Assembly: GCA_016081115.2 (NCBI GenBank)
Contig: JABTTQ020003456.1
Coordinates: forward strand, 1,240,001-1,304,000
Direction of reading: 5' to 3'
Origin: Rehmannia glutinosa
Lineage: Eukaryota > Streptophyta > Magnoliopsida > Lamiales > Orobanchaceae
DNA length: 64,000 bases
In this document: one piece after another, positions 23,051-33,767 of the stretch
Layout of the letters: each line of letters starts with the position of its first letter
Numbering within the stretch: position 1 is the stretch's first letter
The notes under the pieces: model-generated
The model's input: the letters and a program-made list of their open reading frames with translations, nothing else
What the model was told of the DNA's origin: nothing
Databases searched by the model: none
Translations under genes and position numbers: made by a program

Positions 23051-23755
23051 CTAGGTCCAGACCCTGTGTTTCTCTTTTTGTGAGTTTTTCCATGATGAAG
23101 AGGAAAAAAACCTGCAACAGCTTGAGGATGGAACCGGGACTGAGCTGATATAGGAGCTAAACTCTGAAGAAATCACCTGCAACAAAGAGAGCGACAAAAC
23201 CTGTATACCAGACCAAGAAATGCGGGTGAAAAGAAGAAAAGGCGTAAGTGATGGGAGAAAGACTAAAGAAAGGAGAAAAAAAGCAACAGGTGGGGATAGT
23301 GCTGCAGATAGGAAAGGGGAAAAATGGGGGTCAAATTGTGGGGGTAAGTGGGTGGGACAAGAGCTTTTTAGCATAAAACAAGGATTGGCTATTAGTATAA
23401 TAAAATTGTGGCAGACAACATATTGTGGGTTGAGGGAATAAAGGAAAAAATAATAAAAAATGGAAAAAAAAAGAAAAAAAAAAAAATGGAAAACATGCGT
23501 ATGAGGTGGGAAGGAAAAACAAAGAAGAAGAAGAGGAGTGAAGAGAGGAAACGCAGCAGGGTGGTGGCGGTGGAAGAGGGCGGTGGTGAAGAACCGGGAG
23601 CGACGGAGGATGTGGAGAGGTAGTGGAAAAAGGGTGAAACACCCTAACACGACCCAACTGGGAACAAGAACTCTAAAAAGAGGAACAAAAACTCCTAACT
23701 TATGAGGACAACTATAGAGAGAGAATTTTTCGGAGCAAGCCCGCTATTTTTTCGA
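23051..23755 (-). other. LINE 5' leader, pyrimidine-rich on the minus strand
   Basis: On the minus strand this stretch is rich in C and T (many TTCTTC/CCTCC runs), which opens long low-complexity reading frames that are probably not real proteins. No coiled coil or zinc knuckle of a LINE ORF1 is seen. Confidence 0.6.
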
Positions 23756-25292
23756 ATAGTTGTTATTAGGGTTTAACCCATTTTTTCATAATTATATAAA
23801 TTGTATTTAAGTTTATTAAATTCAATTAGAAATACTTATTTTAATTGAAAAAATATATCTATTATATTCAAATATTAAATATATTACATATATCCTTACA
23901 TGACATTATATATTTATAAATAATAAATTAAATTTATATTTCTCAAATAAAATTATACATAATAGTATTTTATATATAGAAGTTATTTTTAATATTTATT
24001 AACATACTTTTTATATTAATAGAAATTATTTTAAGATTTATCAATGTATTTTGATATCCAACTTTTTAAAGTTGTATAAATGGACTATTATTTATGAATT
24101 TGTGTGTGAAAGTTGTTTTGACATATGTGCATATATAAAAATAGTAAAAATATAATTGCAATATGTAACGTCAAATTTGGTAATTAATGAAGTAATACCG
24201 GGAAATATATATGATTAAAAATTAGACCAACACTTATAGGCTCGATTTAAGTAATTTTGTTAAAATATTAATCTTTAATAACGATTGTTGGAACAAGTAT
24301 TTTATTATGGTAAATTTATGATCTATTTATTTACACTATGAATATTTTATTGATTGGCCTTAAAAAAATTATTTGATTGATTGAAATGCAATTCTATCAA
24401 TATATAAATAAATTCAATCTTTAAATTATTTATGTCGAGAATTCTTTAAATCTAATGTTGATGGGTTTTAAATTTATAGTGACTCGTCAATCGTGTAATT
24501 ATAGAGTTTCAAATACACAAAACTTTCAAAAGTATAAGATACACTACAAGAAAACAAGAAAATTTCAATGAAAAAAAATCATTTGGAATTTGTCCAATTT
24601 TCATTGAAATTATCGATTCTAACGGAAATTCCAAATGAAAATGCATTGTTGGTAAAATGGTCGTTGGAATTTGATTGTTTTCTTGTAGTGATATAAATAT
24701 TGATAATAGGAAAAATTAATATACATGTTGATATTACGCTTTATTAAACCGAATAATAATATATCATCTTCTCAAAATTTGAATCGAATCACCATAAATG
24801 ATGGATAATAAAATCTCAAATTAAAAGTAAAAAATAATATAAAATTATAAAATTATTATACCATTAAACACCGAATTATTCAAAAAATAAAAATATCCAA
24901 AAGCAAATATCGAGAAAAATAAAATCATCTAATAATATTACAAAACGTAGCAAATAATGAGAATAATTAATTTCCTTAATTATTATCATTGATTCTCCTA
25001 TAAAGAACCCAATTTTCGGTCATGGCCAATATGTTGTTTTTACGTGTCACATATCGTAAGAGTTTGAAAATATTAGTTTGTGACGATGTTAAAATAAAAT
25101 CAAGCAGACGAATAATATTGTGTACAAAGAAGTTTTTCAAAATTTATAATTTTCAAAAGCGATGATTTACCCCGATTTATTTGAAGTTTATATTGTATGC
25201 TTTTATATTCATTAAAATTGTAACTCTCATATGAATGCAAATTATGTGCCTTGACACAACACATCCCGTGCATTGCACAAACAAATGACTAA
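23756..25292 (+). mobile_element. Helitron-like AT-rich repeat, copy 2 (interrupted by LINE)
   Basis: Aligns with 1-1612. Its 3' end has the hairpin GTGCA-T-TGCAC (25268-25278), a 10-nt gap, and CTAA at 25289-25292 followed by T. The LINE lies near its 5' end, so a few more bases of this copy are left of 1943. Non-coding. A CACTA-type MITE is nested inside. Confidence 0.45.
24542..24690. mobile_element. CACTA-type MITE
   Basis: 149 bp with perfect 14-bp terminal inverted repeats, CACTACAAGAAAAC and its complement, flanked by ATA on both sides (24539-24541 and 24691-24693). CACTA/En-Spm elements make 3-bp duplications. No coding capacity. Confidence 0.88.
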
Positions 25293-26229
25293 TAAGACTA
25301 AATAACTTATAAGTTGTTAAGTAATATTGACATTTTATGTAATTAAACTAATCAACGGATTCCCCAAATTCTTTAAAAACATATTAGCTTTAACTAACAT
25401 TTTATTTTGGGAGCTTGTAATATGTTTCTTTAGAAAAAAGTTTCACATATTTTTAGAGAGCTTCTAAAAAATATAAGCTATTATTTTAGCTCAGTAAAAA
25501 ATAAATATAGGATAATTATTAGTCGAAAATATTGTGACAAGTAACAATTAGTAGATAATATATCATGATTTCTAATGCTAATTAAATATAATCATCAATC
25601 AACAATAAGACATACAAACTATTATGAAATAGATTAATATCCACTTGTACGTGGAATTATTCCAATCCAAAAGTTGTTATGAAGAAATTGGACAATTCAG
25701 AATTGTAGGATTAGGTATAATGTAGGACTAAAATGATATTAGAAAAAATAAGGTGATGTTTCCTTGCCTCTTTCAATTAGAACAACACACATGTAAGAAT
25801 CCTTGACTAAATCATAAGCTAGTAAAAAATAAACTTTAGAATATAATATGATTACTCGTGCCGTCTTTTTCAATCATTTCTAATAATTGTTTATATATTT
25901 TATCATGAATCATTAGGTTTTGAATGAATAAAATACTTGCAAATGGGGTTTAAATATATATTTTGAATAATTTAATTAAAGAGAGGGTCAGTTGGCGTTC
26001 AAGTCTTTAACAAATGAATCAAACCAAGAATTAAAAATAAATGCCGAAATCTTTTTTGTTGCTTTGGGTGGGACTCTTTAATAATAGTTTACTAAATTAA
26101 TGAATATTTTTTTTTTTTGAAAAGAAATTAATGAATATATTAACAATAAGATTCTAAAATTTTGGACAGGCAGTTTATTCTTTGCTATTTATGACTTTAT
26201 GTTCGTGCATCACACGTGTGTATGTACAT
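25293..26229. other. AT-rich spacer, no gene seen
   Basis: No supported ORF. It holds a 14-bp direct repeat AAATTAATGAATAT (26094-26107 and 26125-26138) around a T-run, possibly the trace of a very short retroposition. Confidence 0.6.
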
Positions 26230-26904
26230 TGATCGATCCGGCCCAATTCCAGTCGTCCAAGCAAGACCGAATAGAAATTTGGACCGCCCTATTCAGTCAT
26301 CCTAGCGGACACGAGAATGTAAAAGAGGTGAATTGGCCCCAATCCCAGTCATCGGACACGGGTAAGTTGATTCGCCCCAATCCCAGTCATCCTGACAATC
26401 CCAGTCGTCCAAGCAAGACCCGAATAAGGTGGACTACTATTCCAGTCATCCTAGCGGACACTCGAGAATGTAAAGAGGTGGTCGCCCCAATCCCGGTCAT
26501 CCCCGGACACTGGGTAAGTTGATTCGCCCAATCCCAGTCATCCCGGACACTGGGTAAGTTGATCCGCCCGATTCAGGTCATCCTAGCGGACACGAGAATG
26601 TAAAGAGGCCGAGTTCGCCCCAATCCCAGTCATCCCCGCGGACGGGTAAAGGCTGATCCGGCCCGATTCAGTCATCCCATTCCGGTTCAGTCTTCTTCTC
26701 GCACTGTTTGGTGCCAACCTCACTTGGACTAAAAGGATCGATCTTGTTCTATGCGGACCTTCCTGTCCCGGACAGAAAGGTACTAATATAGGGAGAACTA
26801 CGAGGTTCTAAAGGACTACATAGTGAGGTAAGCAGGCTCGACTAAAGTCGTGGCGAGTACTATTTCGGAAAAGGTGTGAAGGACAATTCGTGGTCGGACC
26901 GACC

Positions 26905-27130
26905 TGCCTTTGTGCATTTAATGCATCTAGGCAAGACACGCTACGTATTTAATGCATCCTAGGTAAGACTGCTTTGTGCATTTAATGCATCAGGGCACGA
27001 CTCTTTGTGCATCTAATGCATCCTAGGCAAGACTGCGTATTTAATGCATCCTAGGTAAGACTGCTGCGTATTTAATGCATCTAAGGCAAGACACATTGTG
27101 CATTTAATGCATCCTAAACAAGACCTTTGG
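26905..27130. repeat. U3 tandem array with TGCATTTAATGCA palindrome
   Basis: About eight irregular units of 25-30 bp, each containing (TG)CATTTAATGCATCC or CGTATTTAATGCATCC followed by a TAGGCAAGACTGC-like segment. Also found at 36900-37185 and, inverted, at 30815-31030. Confidence 0.88.
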
Positions 27131-27289
27131 GCTTTAAATGATCATGCGGCTTGATGGGACAGAGAGTAACTAGGACACAGCCGTCGACATTTAGTTACTC
27201 ATTAAGAGTCGGGAATATATGGCCCGACTCCCCGGATGGAAGAACCACTAGGGAATAGACACGTGGATAAAGAGGTCCTTATGGAGGGC

Positions 27290-27297
27290 TATAAATA
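27290..27297 (+). promoter_or_regulatory. Tat LTR TATA box
   Basis: TATAAATA in GGCTATAAATAAGAGC. Conserved in the right LTR (37352-37359) and inverted in the internal fragment near 30640. Confidence 0.7.
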
Positions 27298-27498
27298 AGA
27301 GCAAAAGGTAGAGATGAAAAGGTCTTTTTTTTCTTGGGATATTATTTTGTTGGTATTTTATTTGAGTAAATCTTTAAATCAACCCTTACTAACTTGATCG
27401 TCGGAGTGCTAACAGGAGTCCTCCTAGTCTTGTGCGGGAAGGCGAGCGTGAGCAGGTCAAGCTAGGGATCTTGAGCGATTCATTTTGGACTAATCAAG

Positions 27499-27516
27499 TG
27501 GCGCGTCTGTGGGAAC
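27499..27516 (+). promoter_or_regulatory. Tat primer-binding site
   Basis: TGGCGCGTCTGTGGGAAC two bases after the LTR end. It resembles the TGGCGCCGTCTGTGGG PBS common in plant gypsy elements, with one C missing. Confidence 0.7.
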
Positions 27517-27949
27517 ATTTGGTTTTAAGGCGTGAGTATGAGCGGGATAGGTGATAGGGGCAAAGGAATCATGGATCCATTAGAGAGAATATTCGGGTAG
27601 TTCGAGAATTAGAGAGAGCGGGTCATTTGTGGAAACCCCAGGGTAGGATATGTGCCGCTCATTGCAGTGCCCCTGTAAACTTGGGCGAGGAATTTGCTAG
27701 GGAAACATTACAATTCACGAGGGAGCGAGTTGGGAGCACGATCGAAGGTGCGGTGGGAGCGGCGGTAAGGAGGAAGGGCCGAAAGGAGGAGAGGGAGGTT
27801 GCTCCACTTATGGAGGGTAGAGCGGATGGAGAGGGTGGTGTAGTGGAGTTGGTAGGTAGCTTGCGAGAGAGAGGTTAGGGAGTTGAGAAATACGCTAAAG
27901 GAAAAGGAGCCCGTGAGAAAGGGCATACCATTTAAGGAGGTAGTGATGG

Positions 27950-28800
27950 CGGACGATTTACCAAATAATTTTGTGGGCATTAAGTTACGAGTACGATGGG
28001 ACGGCGGACCCCTGGGAACATTTGTGCCGATTCGAGATTCGCGCTTCTCCATAGATATTCGAAGGTGTCAAATGTAGAGTTTTTCACTACCTTGTCAAAG
28101 TCCCATACAAGAATGGTTTAGCCTTGACTCCGCATGCATCTATAGGCTCGTTCGAGAGTTTAGTTCGGCTTTCTTACATCAATTCGCTTGATTCGAGAAA
28201 ACATCAAAGAACTCCTTTGACGCTTTTTAATATCAAGCAAGGAGTCGGAACCCTGCGTAGCTACATAAAAAGATTCACCACGATCGCTAGAGTGCCCTCG
28301 GCTACCCAGGAAGTGTTGGCAGTGCTCTCTCCCGAGGGTTGCGGGAGGGGATTTTTGGTCGGTAGCTAAGAGGTCACGGCCAAGGATTTTGACGATCTCT
28401 TGGCTAGAGCAGAGAAATACATAAATTTAGAAGAAGCACAAAAAGTAAGAAGGATGAAGGAAAGGAGAAAAAGCGGGAAAAGGAGAAGGCTCGCGAGAAA
28501 TTAATCCTAAGAGATATAGGGAAGATAGCGGCCTGGTCTATTAGCAAGGCGATCGAGACCAGGAGTTATACACCGTTGGTGGCTCCCGAGCTCGGTCTTG
28601 GTCGCCGTGGCAAACAATAAGGAGTTGAAGTGGCCTACGAATTATTCCAACACCCTCATAAACCCAGGTCGAACTTAACTTTTGCGAGTTCCACAATGAT
28701 TATGGGCATACCACTGAGGAGTGTCGTCATCTTAAGGATGAAATAGAGAGGATGGTGCGGAATGGATGGTTACAGAATTGGATAAAGCGGGAATCAGCTC
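27950..28800 (+). pseudogene. Tat gag, broken
   Basis: Capsid-type segment LPNNFVGIKLREYDGT-DP-EHL-RFE (27955-28050) with a one-base frameshift after KLR. Then VEFFTTLSKS, a Retrotrans_gag-like block (RTPLTLFNIKQGVGTLRSYIKRF, 28200-28290) and VPSATQEVL. The short Cys/His segment CEFHNDYGHTTEECRHLKDEIERM lies at about 28684-28755. These are typical of plant gypsy gag, which forms virus-like particles. Numerous stops. The stretch 27540-27945 before it is poorly recognisable, probably gag leader or N-terminus. Confidence 0.75.
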
Positions 28801-29017
28801 GGGACCTGAGGCCAGGACCTAAGCGCAGTCACCTCATCGGGGTAAAGGGATGGAGAAGGCCGTTGTGGGCTGCTAAGGAGTACCACCGCTAAGGGTACAA
28901 TTCACATGATTGTGGGAGGTCCTACGGATGGGGATTCGAATAGGGCTCGAAAGGCTCATGCTAGGATGACGGAGGAAGTGTGATGGAAGTAGGGAGCGGG
29001 GCGGCGGGATCTCGTGT

Positions 29018-29610
29018 ATGTTTCGGTCAGGGGACCTTAAAGGGGTATCAATGCCGCATAACGATGCTTTGGTAATAACTGTTAATATGGCAAACTTTGA
29101 AGTAGCCCGGGTCATGATCGACACGGGAAGCTCTGTCAATATTCTGTCTTATGATGCTTACCTGAAGATGGACTTGGGAATGGACATACAGCCGGTGGAA
29201 ACTGCCCTTTTTGGGTTCGGCGGAGGCATGGTCGGCCGGTGGGGGCGGTCGCTCCGCAATATCACTGGGGACATATCCCTTGCAAAAAACTCGCATGGTA
29301 ACGTTTCTTGTTGTAGATTCATATTCCGCTTATAATGCTATTATAGGTAGACCTGCTTTGAACTTGTTCCAGGCTATTGTATCTACTTATCATATGAAAC
29401 TAAAATTTGCGGTGGGAGAGAAAGAAGGAGAGGTACTGGGAAACATCCAAGCATCTAGGAAATGCTATGTGGAGGCGGTTAGGAAGGAGAGGAAGAAAAC
29501 TAAGAGAAAGATGGCAGAATCGGATAGAGAAACAAAGCCAATTAAAATAAGAAAAAATGAGAAAGAAAGAGCGGATACGGTAAGTGTGAGGCGGAGGAAG
29601 AAGCGATGAA
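29018..29610 (+). pseudogene. Tat aspartic protease, broken
   Basis: NMANFEVARVMIDTGSSVNILSYDAY carries the DTGSS active site near 29119-29133. LFGFGGG follows, and after a frameshift at ~29215, TFLVVDSYSAYNAIIGRPALNLFQAIVSTYHMKLKF, the standard protease C-terminal block of plant gypsy elements. A Lys/Glu-rich linker then leads to RT. Confidence 0.82.
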
Positions 29611-29779
29611 TATCGAGCTCATCCCGGAGGAACCAGGCAAGACGACCAGGGGTAGGAACCAACTAAGTCCGAAGTTGACGGAGGAGGTGATTGGATTCCG
29701 AGGAGAAATATAGATGTCTTCGCACGTCTGGCGGGATTTGCTAGGGTAGATCCGGACAGTTACTCATCATCTTAACGTG

Positions 29780-30583
29780 GATAAAACGGTCCGACGGTGA
29801 AGCGAGAAGAAGAGACCTTTCGGGCGGAGAAAGATGGAATTGTCCAAAGTGAAGTCGCTAAATTGTTAGAAGCTGGCCATATCGGGAAGTCCGATTCCCG
29901 AGTGGTTATCTAACGCGATCTAGTTCCTAAAGGAGACCTTTAGGATGTGCATTGACTTTCGCGATCTAAACAGAGCATGCCCCAAAGATTATTACCCATT
30001 ACCCGAGAATAGATCGGTTGGTGGACTCGACAAAGAACGAACTAACGAACCGAGTATGATGGATGCGTACAAGGATATCATCAAATCCGTTTGGCCGAGG
30101 AGGATCAAAAAAAGTGTGTTTCATAACATCATCGAAGGAGCGTCTTGTTATGTGGTGATGCCATTTGGGTTGAAAAATGCGGGGGCTACGTGCAACGGCT
30201 TATGGATAGGATGTTTAAGCAAAAACGGCTCGGAAGGAATATGGAGGTCTATGTGGATGATATGCTTGTAAAGAGTAAAAAGCGGAGGCCCATATAGCGG
30301 CACTGGATGAAACTTTTGGGGTACTAAGGAAGTTCGGGATGAAGCTCAACCTGCTAAATGTTCTTTCGGGGTCGTCGGGTAAGTTCCTCGGATACATGGT
30401 GACCGAAAGAAAGGGGATAAGTAAACCCAAAAAAGGTGAGGGCGGTCCAGGATATGGTATCCCCACATGCATTAATAAAGTGCGGCTCACGGGGAGAATC
30501 GCTCTTAACCGTTTTATATCCAAATCGGGTAGAGAAGCCTACCATTTTTCAAGGACCTCCTAGAGATATAGAAATATCTACGC
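29780..30583 (+). pseudogene. Tat reverse transcriptase, broken and cut short
   Basis: Pieces in order: KREEETFRAEKDGIVQSEV-like start; CIDFRDLNRACPKDYYPLP (29947-30005, fingers); GASCYVVMPFGLKNAGAT (palm); VYVDDMLVKS readable at 30248-30275 in another frame (catalytic YVDD); FGVLRKFGMKLN and SGKFLGYMVTERGI; and a last segment like LPFFKDLLEIEKYLRLP (30535-30583). RNase H should follow, but the sequence changes at ~30584 to an inverted LTR fragment. Confidence 0.82.
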
Positions 30584-31804
30584 CTCCCAAAAAAAAAAAA
30601 AAAAAAAAAGACCTTTTCATCTCTACCTTTTGCTCTTATTTATAGCCCTCCATAAGGACCTCTTTATCCACGTGTCTATTCCCTAGTGGTTCTTCCATCC
30701 GGGAGTCGGGCCATATATTCCCGACCGCTTAATGAGTAACTAAATGTCGATCGGGCGCGTGTCCTAGTTACTGGCCCCATCAAGCCGCATGATCATTTAA
30801 AGCCCACAGTCTTGTCTAGGATGCATTAAATGCACAAGCAGTCTTGCGCTTAGATGCATTAAATACGCAGCAGTCTTACCAGGATGCATTAAATACGCAG
30901 CAGTCTTTTTAGGATGCATTAAATGCACGGCAGTCGTGCCCTAGATGCATTAAATGCACAAAGCAGTCTTACCTAGGATGCATTAAATACGTAGGGTCTT
31001 GCTAGGATGCATTAAATGCACGGCAGTCGGTCCCGACCCGACGAATTGTCCCTTCACACCTTTTCCGAAATAGTACTCGCCCTGACTTTAGTCGACCCCG
31101 CTACCTCACTATGTAGTCCTTTAGAACCTCGGTAGTTCTCCTATATTAGTACCTTCTAAGTCCGGGAAGGTCGGCATAGAACAAGATCGATCCTTTTAGT
31201 CCAAGCCGAGGTTGGCACCGGCCAGTCCGCGAGGAAGACTGGAACGGGAATGGGATGACTGGAATTGGGCGGATCGGGCCTTTACCAGTGTCCGGGCGGG
31301 GATGACCGGGATTGGGGCTTAACTCGGCCTCTTTACATTCTCGGTCCGCTAGGATGACTGGAATTGGGCCGGATCAACTTACCCAGTGTCCTGGGGGATG
31401 ACTGGGATTGGGGCGAATCAACTTACCCAGTGTCCTGGGATGACTGGGATTGGGGCGACCCTTCTTTACATTCTCGAGTCCGCTAGGATGACTGGAATAG
31501 GGCGAGTCCGGCCTTATTCGGGTCTTGCTTGGACGACACTGGGATTATCTGGGATGACACAGGATTGGGGCGATCAACTTACCCAGTGTCCTGGGGATGA
31601 CTGGGATTGGGGCCAATTCGGCCTCTTTACATTCTCAGTCCGCTAGGATGACTGGAATAGGGCGAGTCCGGCCTATTCGGGTCTTGCTTGGACGACTGAA
31701 TGGGCTGGATCAACTACTCCCCTACTCCTTGACTAGAGTGATTTATTTGAAGCCCAAGAGATAAATTCGCCCGAAAGTGAAGAGTAAATAAATTGCAATG
31801 ATAC
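30584..31804 (-). mobile_element. Inverted fragment of the same Tat family (LTR plus 3' internal end)
   Basis: The reverse complement matches the LTR from its start to the T-run after the TATA region, with the ~27-bp array inverted at 30815-31030. At 31715-31804 it matches the internal end just before the 3' LTR (polypurine tract as CAACTACTCCCCTACTCC, then the piece equal to ~36100-36193). The left edge is an A-run of ~21 bp (30590-30609). No flanking duplication is seen. It separates RT from integrase, and RNase H is absent. Confidence 0.85.
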
Positions 31805-32700
31805 CAACAAAAGCATGGTTCCTTGATACATCACCCCGAGCCGCATTTCGAGTAATGAGTTCGCCTTGTCCTTTTTCCAAATGGGGTATAGATATCGTCG
31901 GACCTTTTCCGGTTGCACGGTCGGTCGCAAGTTCCTTATAGTGGTGTGGATTACTTTAGTAAATGGGTGGAGGCAGAACCAGGTGGCTAAGATATAGAAC
32001 AAAATATGATTGATTTCATATGGAAAAATGTAATTAGCAGTACGGTTGGCCTAGGGATTTGGTTTTGAGATAATGGTACCCGATTTCAAGGTAGAAAAAT
32101 TAGGAGTTGGTTGGAAGGGATGAAGGTCGGGCAACATTTCACGCGGTGGTAGCTCATCCTCGGCGAATGGGCAAGTGGAGGTGACTAATAGAACTCTAGT
32201 TAGGGGAATCAAAGCTAGGTTAGAAAGAGCTGGAGGAGGCTGGGTGGACGAATTACAGTCAGTTTTGTGGTCGTACAGGACTACCCCGAAGGAAGCAACA
32301 AGAGAAACCCCTTTTAGCTTAGTTTACGGAGCCGAAGCGGTTATTCATTTGAAATTGGTATGGAAACACACCGGATACAAACTTTTGAGGAAACCCGAAA
32401 TCAAGAACTAATGAAGGAAGCTCTGGAGGAATTGGAGGAAAAAAGGCAGAAAACATATTTAAGAATGGAAGCTAGCAAAAGAATCATGAAGGCCTCTTAT
32501 GATAAGAGGGTTAAGAGGAGGAACTTCCGGTGGGAGATCTGGTTTTGAGAGAGCGATCGTTTGAAATCGGTGGGAAAGTTGGAGGCAAAGCGGGAAGGAC
32601 CCTATAAAGTAATGAGCGCACTAGCGGGAGGAGCGTATGAGTGGAAGACCTGGTAGAATGAAAGTTCTCGTCCATGGAATGTTTGTCATTTAAAAGCGAT
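31805..32700 (+). pseudogene. Tat integrase, broken
   Basis: PCPFSKWGIDIVGPFP (31868-31915) holds the first catalytic Asp. KFLIVVVDYFSKWVEAEP is readable across frames near 31930-31985 (second Asp region). ANGQVEVTNRTLVRGIKARLE (32165-32225) has the catalytic-Glu region. Then ELQSVLWSYRTTPKEATRETPFSLVYGAEAVI, typical of Tat/gypsy integrase, and a C-terminal block ending LRPWNVCHLKAIL-like near 32700. Many frameshifts. The HHCC N-terminus is missing, probably lost at the 31804 junction. Confidence 0.82.
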
Positions 32701-32764
32701 TCTACATGTAATATACAGAACTATCTTACATTTGTATATAAATAAATTCTCTTTTGAATGATCG

Positions 32765-33370
32765 AGTGGTATCGAAAGTAAACCCAGGGGGAAGAGGTGA
32801 GCTCGATCCACCCTAGGTCCTTGGGATAGTTGAATGAACCCAAGGGTCGAAAGTAAACCCGGGGGAAGAGCGAGCTCGATCCACCCCAGTCCCTCGGGGA
32901 TAGTTCGAATGAACCCGAGGGTCGAAAGTAAGGATAGTTTGAATGAACCCAAGGGTCGAAAGTAAACCCGGGGGAAAAGCCGAGCTCGATCCACCCTAGG
33001 TCCCTTGGGATAGTTCGAATGAACCCAAGGGTCGAAAGTAAACCCCGGGGAAGAGTGAGCTCGATCCATCCTAGGTCCCTTGGGATAGTTGAATGAACCC
33101 AAGGGTCAAAAGTAAACCCTCGGGGGAAGAGTTGACCTCGATCCACCCTAGGTCCTTGGGATAGTTCGAATGAACCCAAGGGTCGAAAGTAAACCCCGGG
33201 GGAAGAGCGAGCTCGATCCACCCTAGGTCCCTTGGGATAGTTCGAATGAACCCAAGGGTCGAAAGTAAACCCTCGGGGAAAGTCGAGCTCGATCCACCCT
33301 AGGTCCCTTGGGATAGTTCCGAATGAACCCGAGGAAGAGCCGAGCTCGATCCACCCCGAGGGGATCGAGT
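32765..33370. repeat. Tandem repeat, ~75-bp unit, about eight copies
   Basis: Units of GAATGAACCCAAGGGTCGAA, AGTAAACCCGGGGGAAGAG, CGAGCTCGATCCACCC and TAGGTCCCTTGGGATAGTT, repeated with small indels. Downstream of integrase, where Tat elements often carry satellite-like arrays. On the minus strand it opens a 229-codon reading frame, which is probably only repeat-driven. Confidence 0.92.
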
Positions 33371-33416
33371 GAGCCTGGGAGCTTATTTTATAAGCCCTCG
33401 GACAAAGCAAAACAAG

Positions 33417-33545
33417 GGGGGTCGAGATGAGTTGGGCCGCTTATTATTTTGTCCTCGAGAACAAAACAAGGGGTCGAGATGAGCTCGGACGCTTATTATT
33501 TTGTCCTCGAGAACAAAACAAGGGGGGTCGAGATGAGCTCGGACC
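33417..33545. repeat. Second tandem repeat, ~55-60-bp unit
   Basis: Two to three units of GGGTCGAGATGAGCTCGGAC plus GCTTATTATTTTGTCCTCGA plus GAACAAAACAAGG. Confidence 0.88.
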
Positions 33546-33767
33546 GACTTACAAAAGCAAAAGGGGACCCGGGAATAAATGGGAAAATTTTGCAATCTTA
33601 GAACCCTTTAGTAAAAATTGCGAATAACATACCGATGCAAAATTAATATAAGGATTTATGAAGAGAGCGAGAAAGGAAATATTATTAAAAACCCGTACAT
33701 ATACGAAAGTTCATTACATACGAAAAGTTCATTACATTATATATACGAAGGGTCATTTCATTATGTC

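Larger units (their letters stand above)
21280..23755 (-). mobile_element. L1-type LINE, 5' half
   Basis: Continuation of the LINE cut at 4354. In element orientation: 5' leader (23755-23050), endonuclease (about 23020-21990), RT N-terminus (22030-21275). Its 5' end abuts the 13-bp target duplication at 23756. No separate ORF1 is recognisable, since the endonuclease begins only ~730 bp from the 5' end. Confidence 0.88.
26230..27496 (+). mobile_element. Tat-like 5' LTR
   Basis: Begins TGATC...CCGGCCCAATTCC, ends GACTAATCA. Blocks in order: irregular repeats around GGTAAGTTGATTCGCCCCAATCCCAG with GACACGAGAATGTAAAGAG (26290-26660), a ~27-bp array (26905-27130), a conserved GC-poor stretch with TATAAATA at 27290-27297, and a T-rich 3' part. 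Same layout as 36194-37554, with many small indels. Confidence 0.85.

Noticed and set aside
23051..23650. 199-codon minus-strand frame in the LINE leader
   Set aside because: Low-complexity Phe/Ser/Pro-rich translation of a pyrimidine-rich leader; no ORF1 features.
27708..28052. 114-codon minus-strand frame in Tat gag
   Set aside because: Opposite strand of recognisable gag sequence (LPNNFVGIKL...DGT...EHL).
32721..33410. 229-codon minus-strand reading frame with recurring YFRPLGSF and DLGWIEL words
   Set aside because: It is produced by the ~75-bp tandem repeat. Its repetition follows the DNA unit, not a protein domain, and neighbouring frames are equally open.
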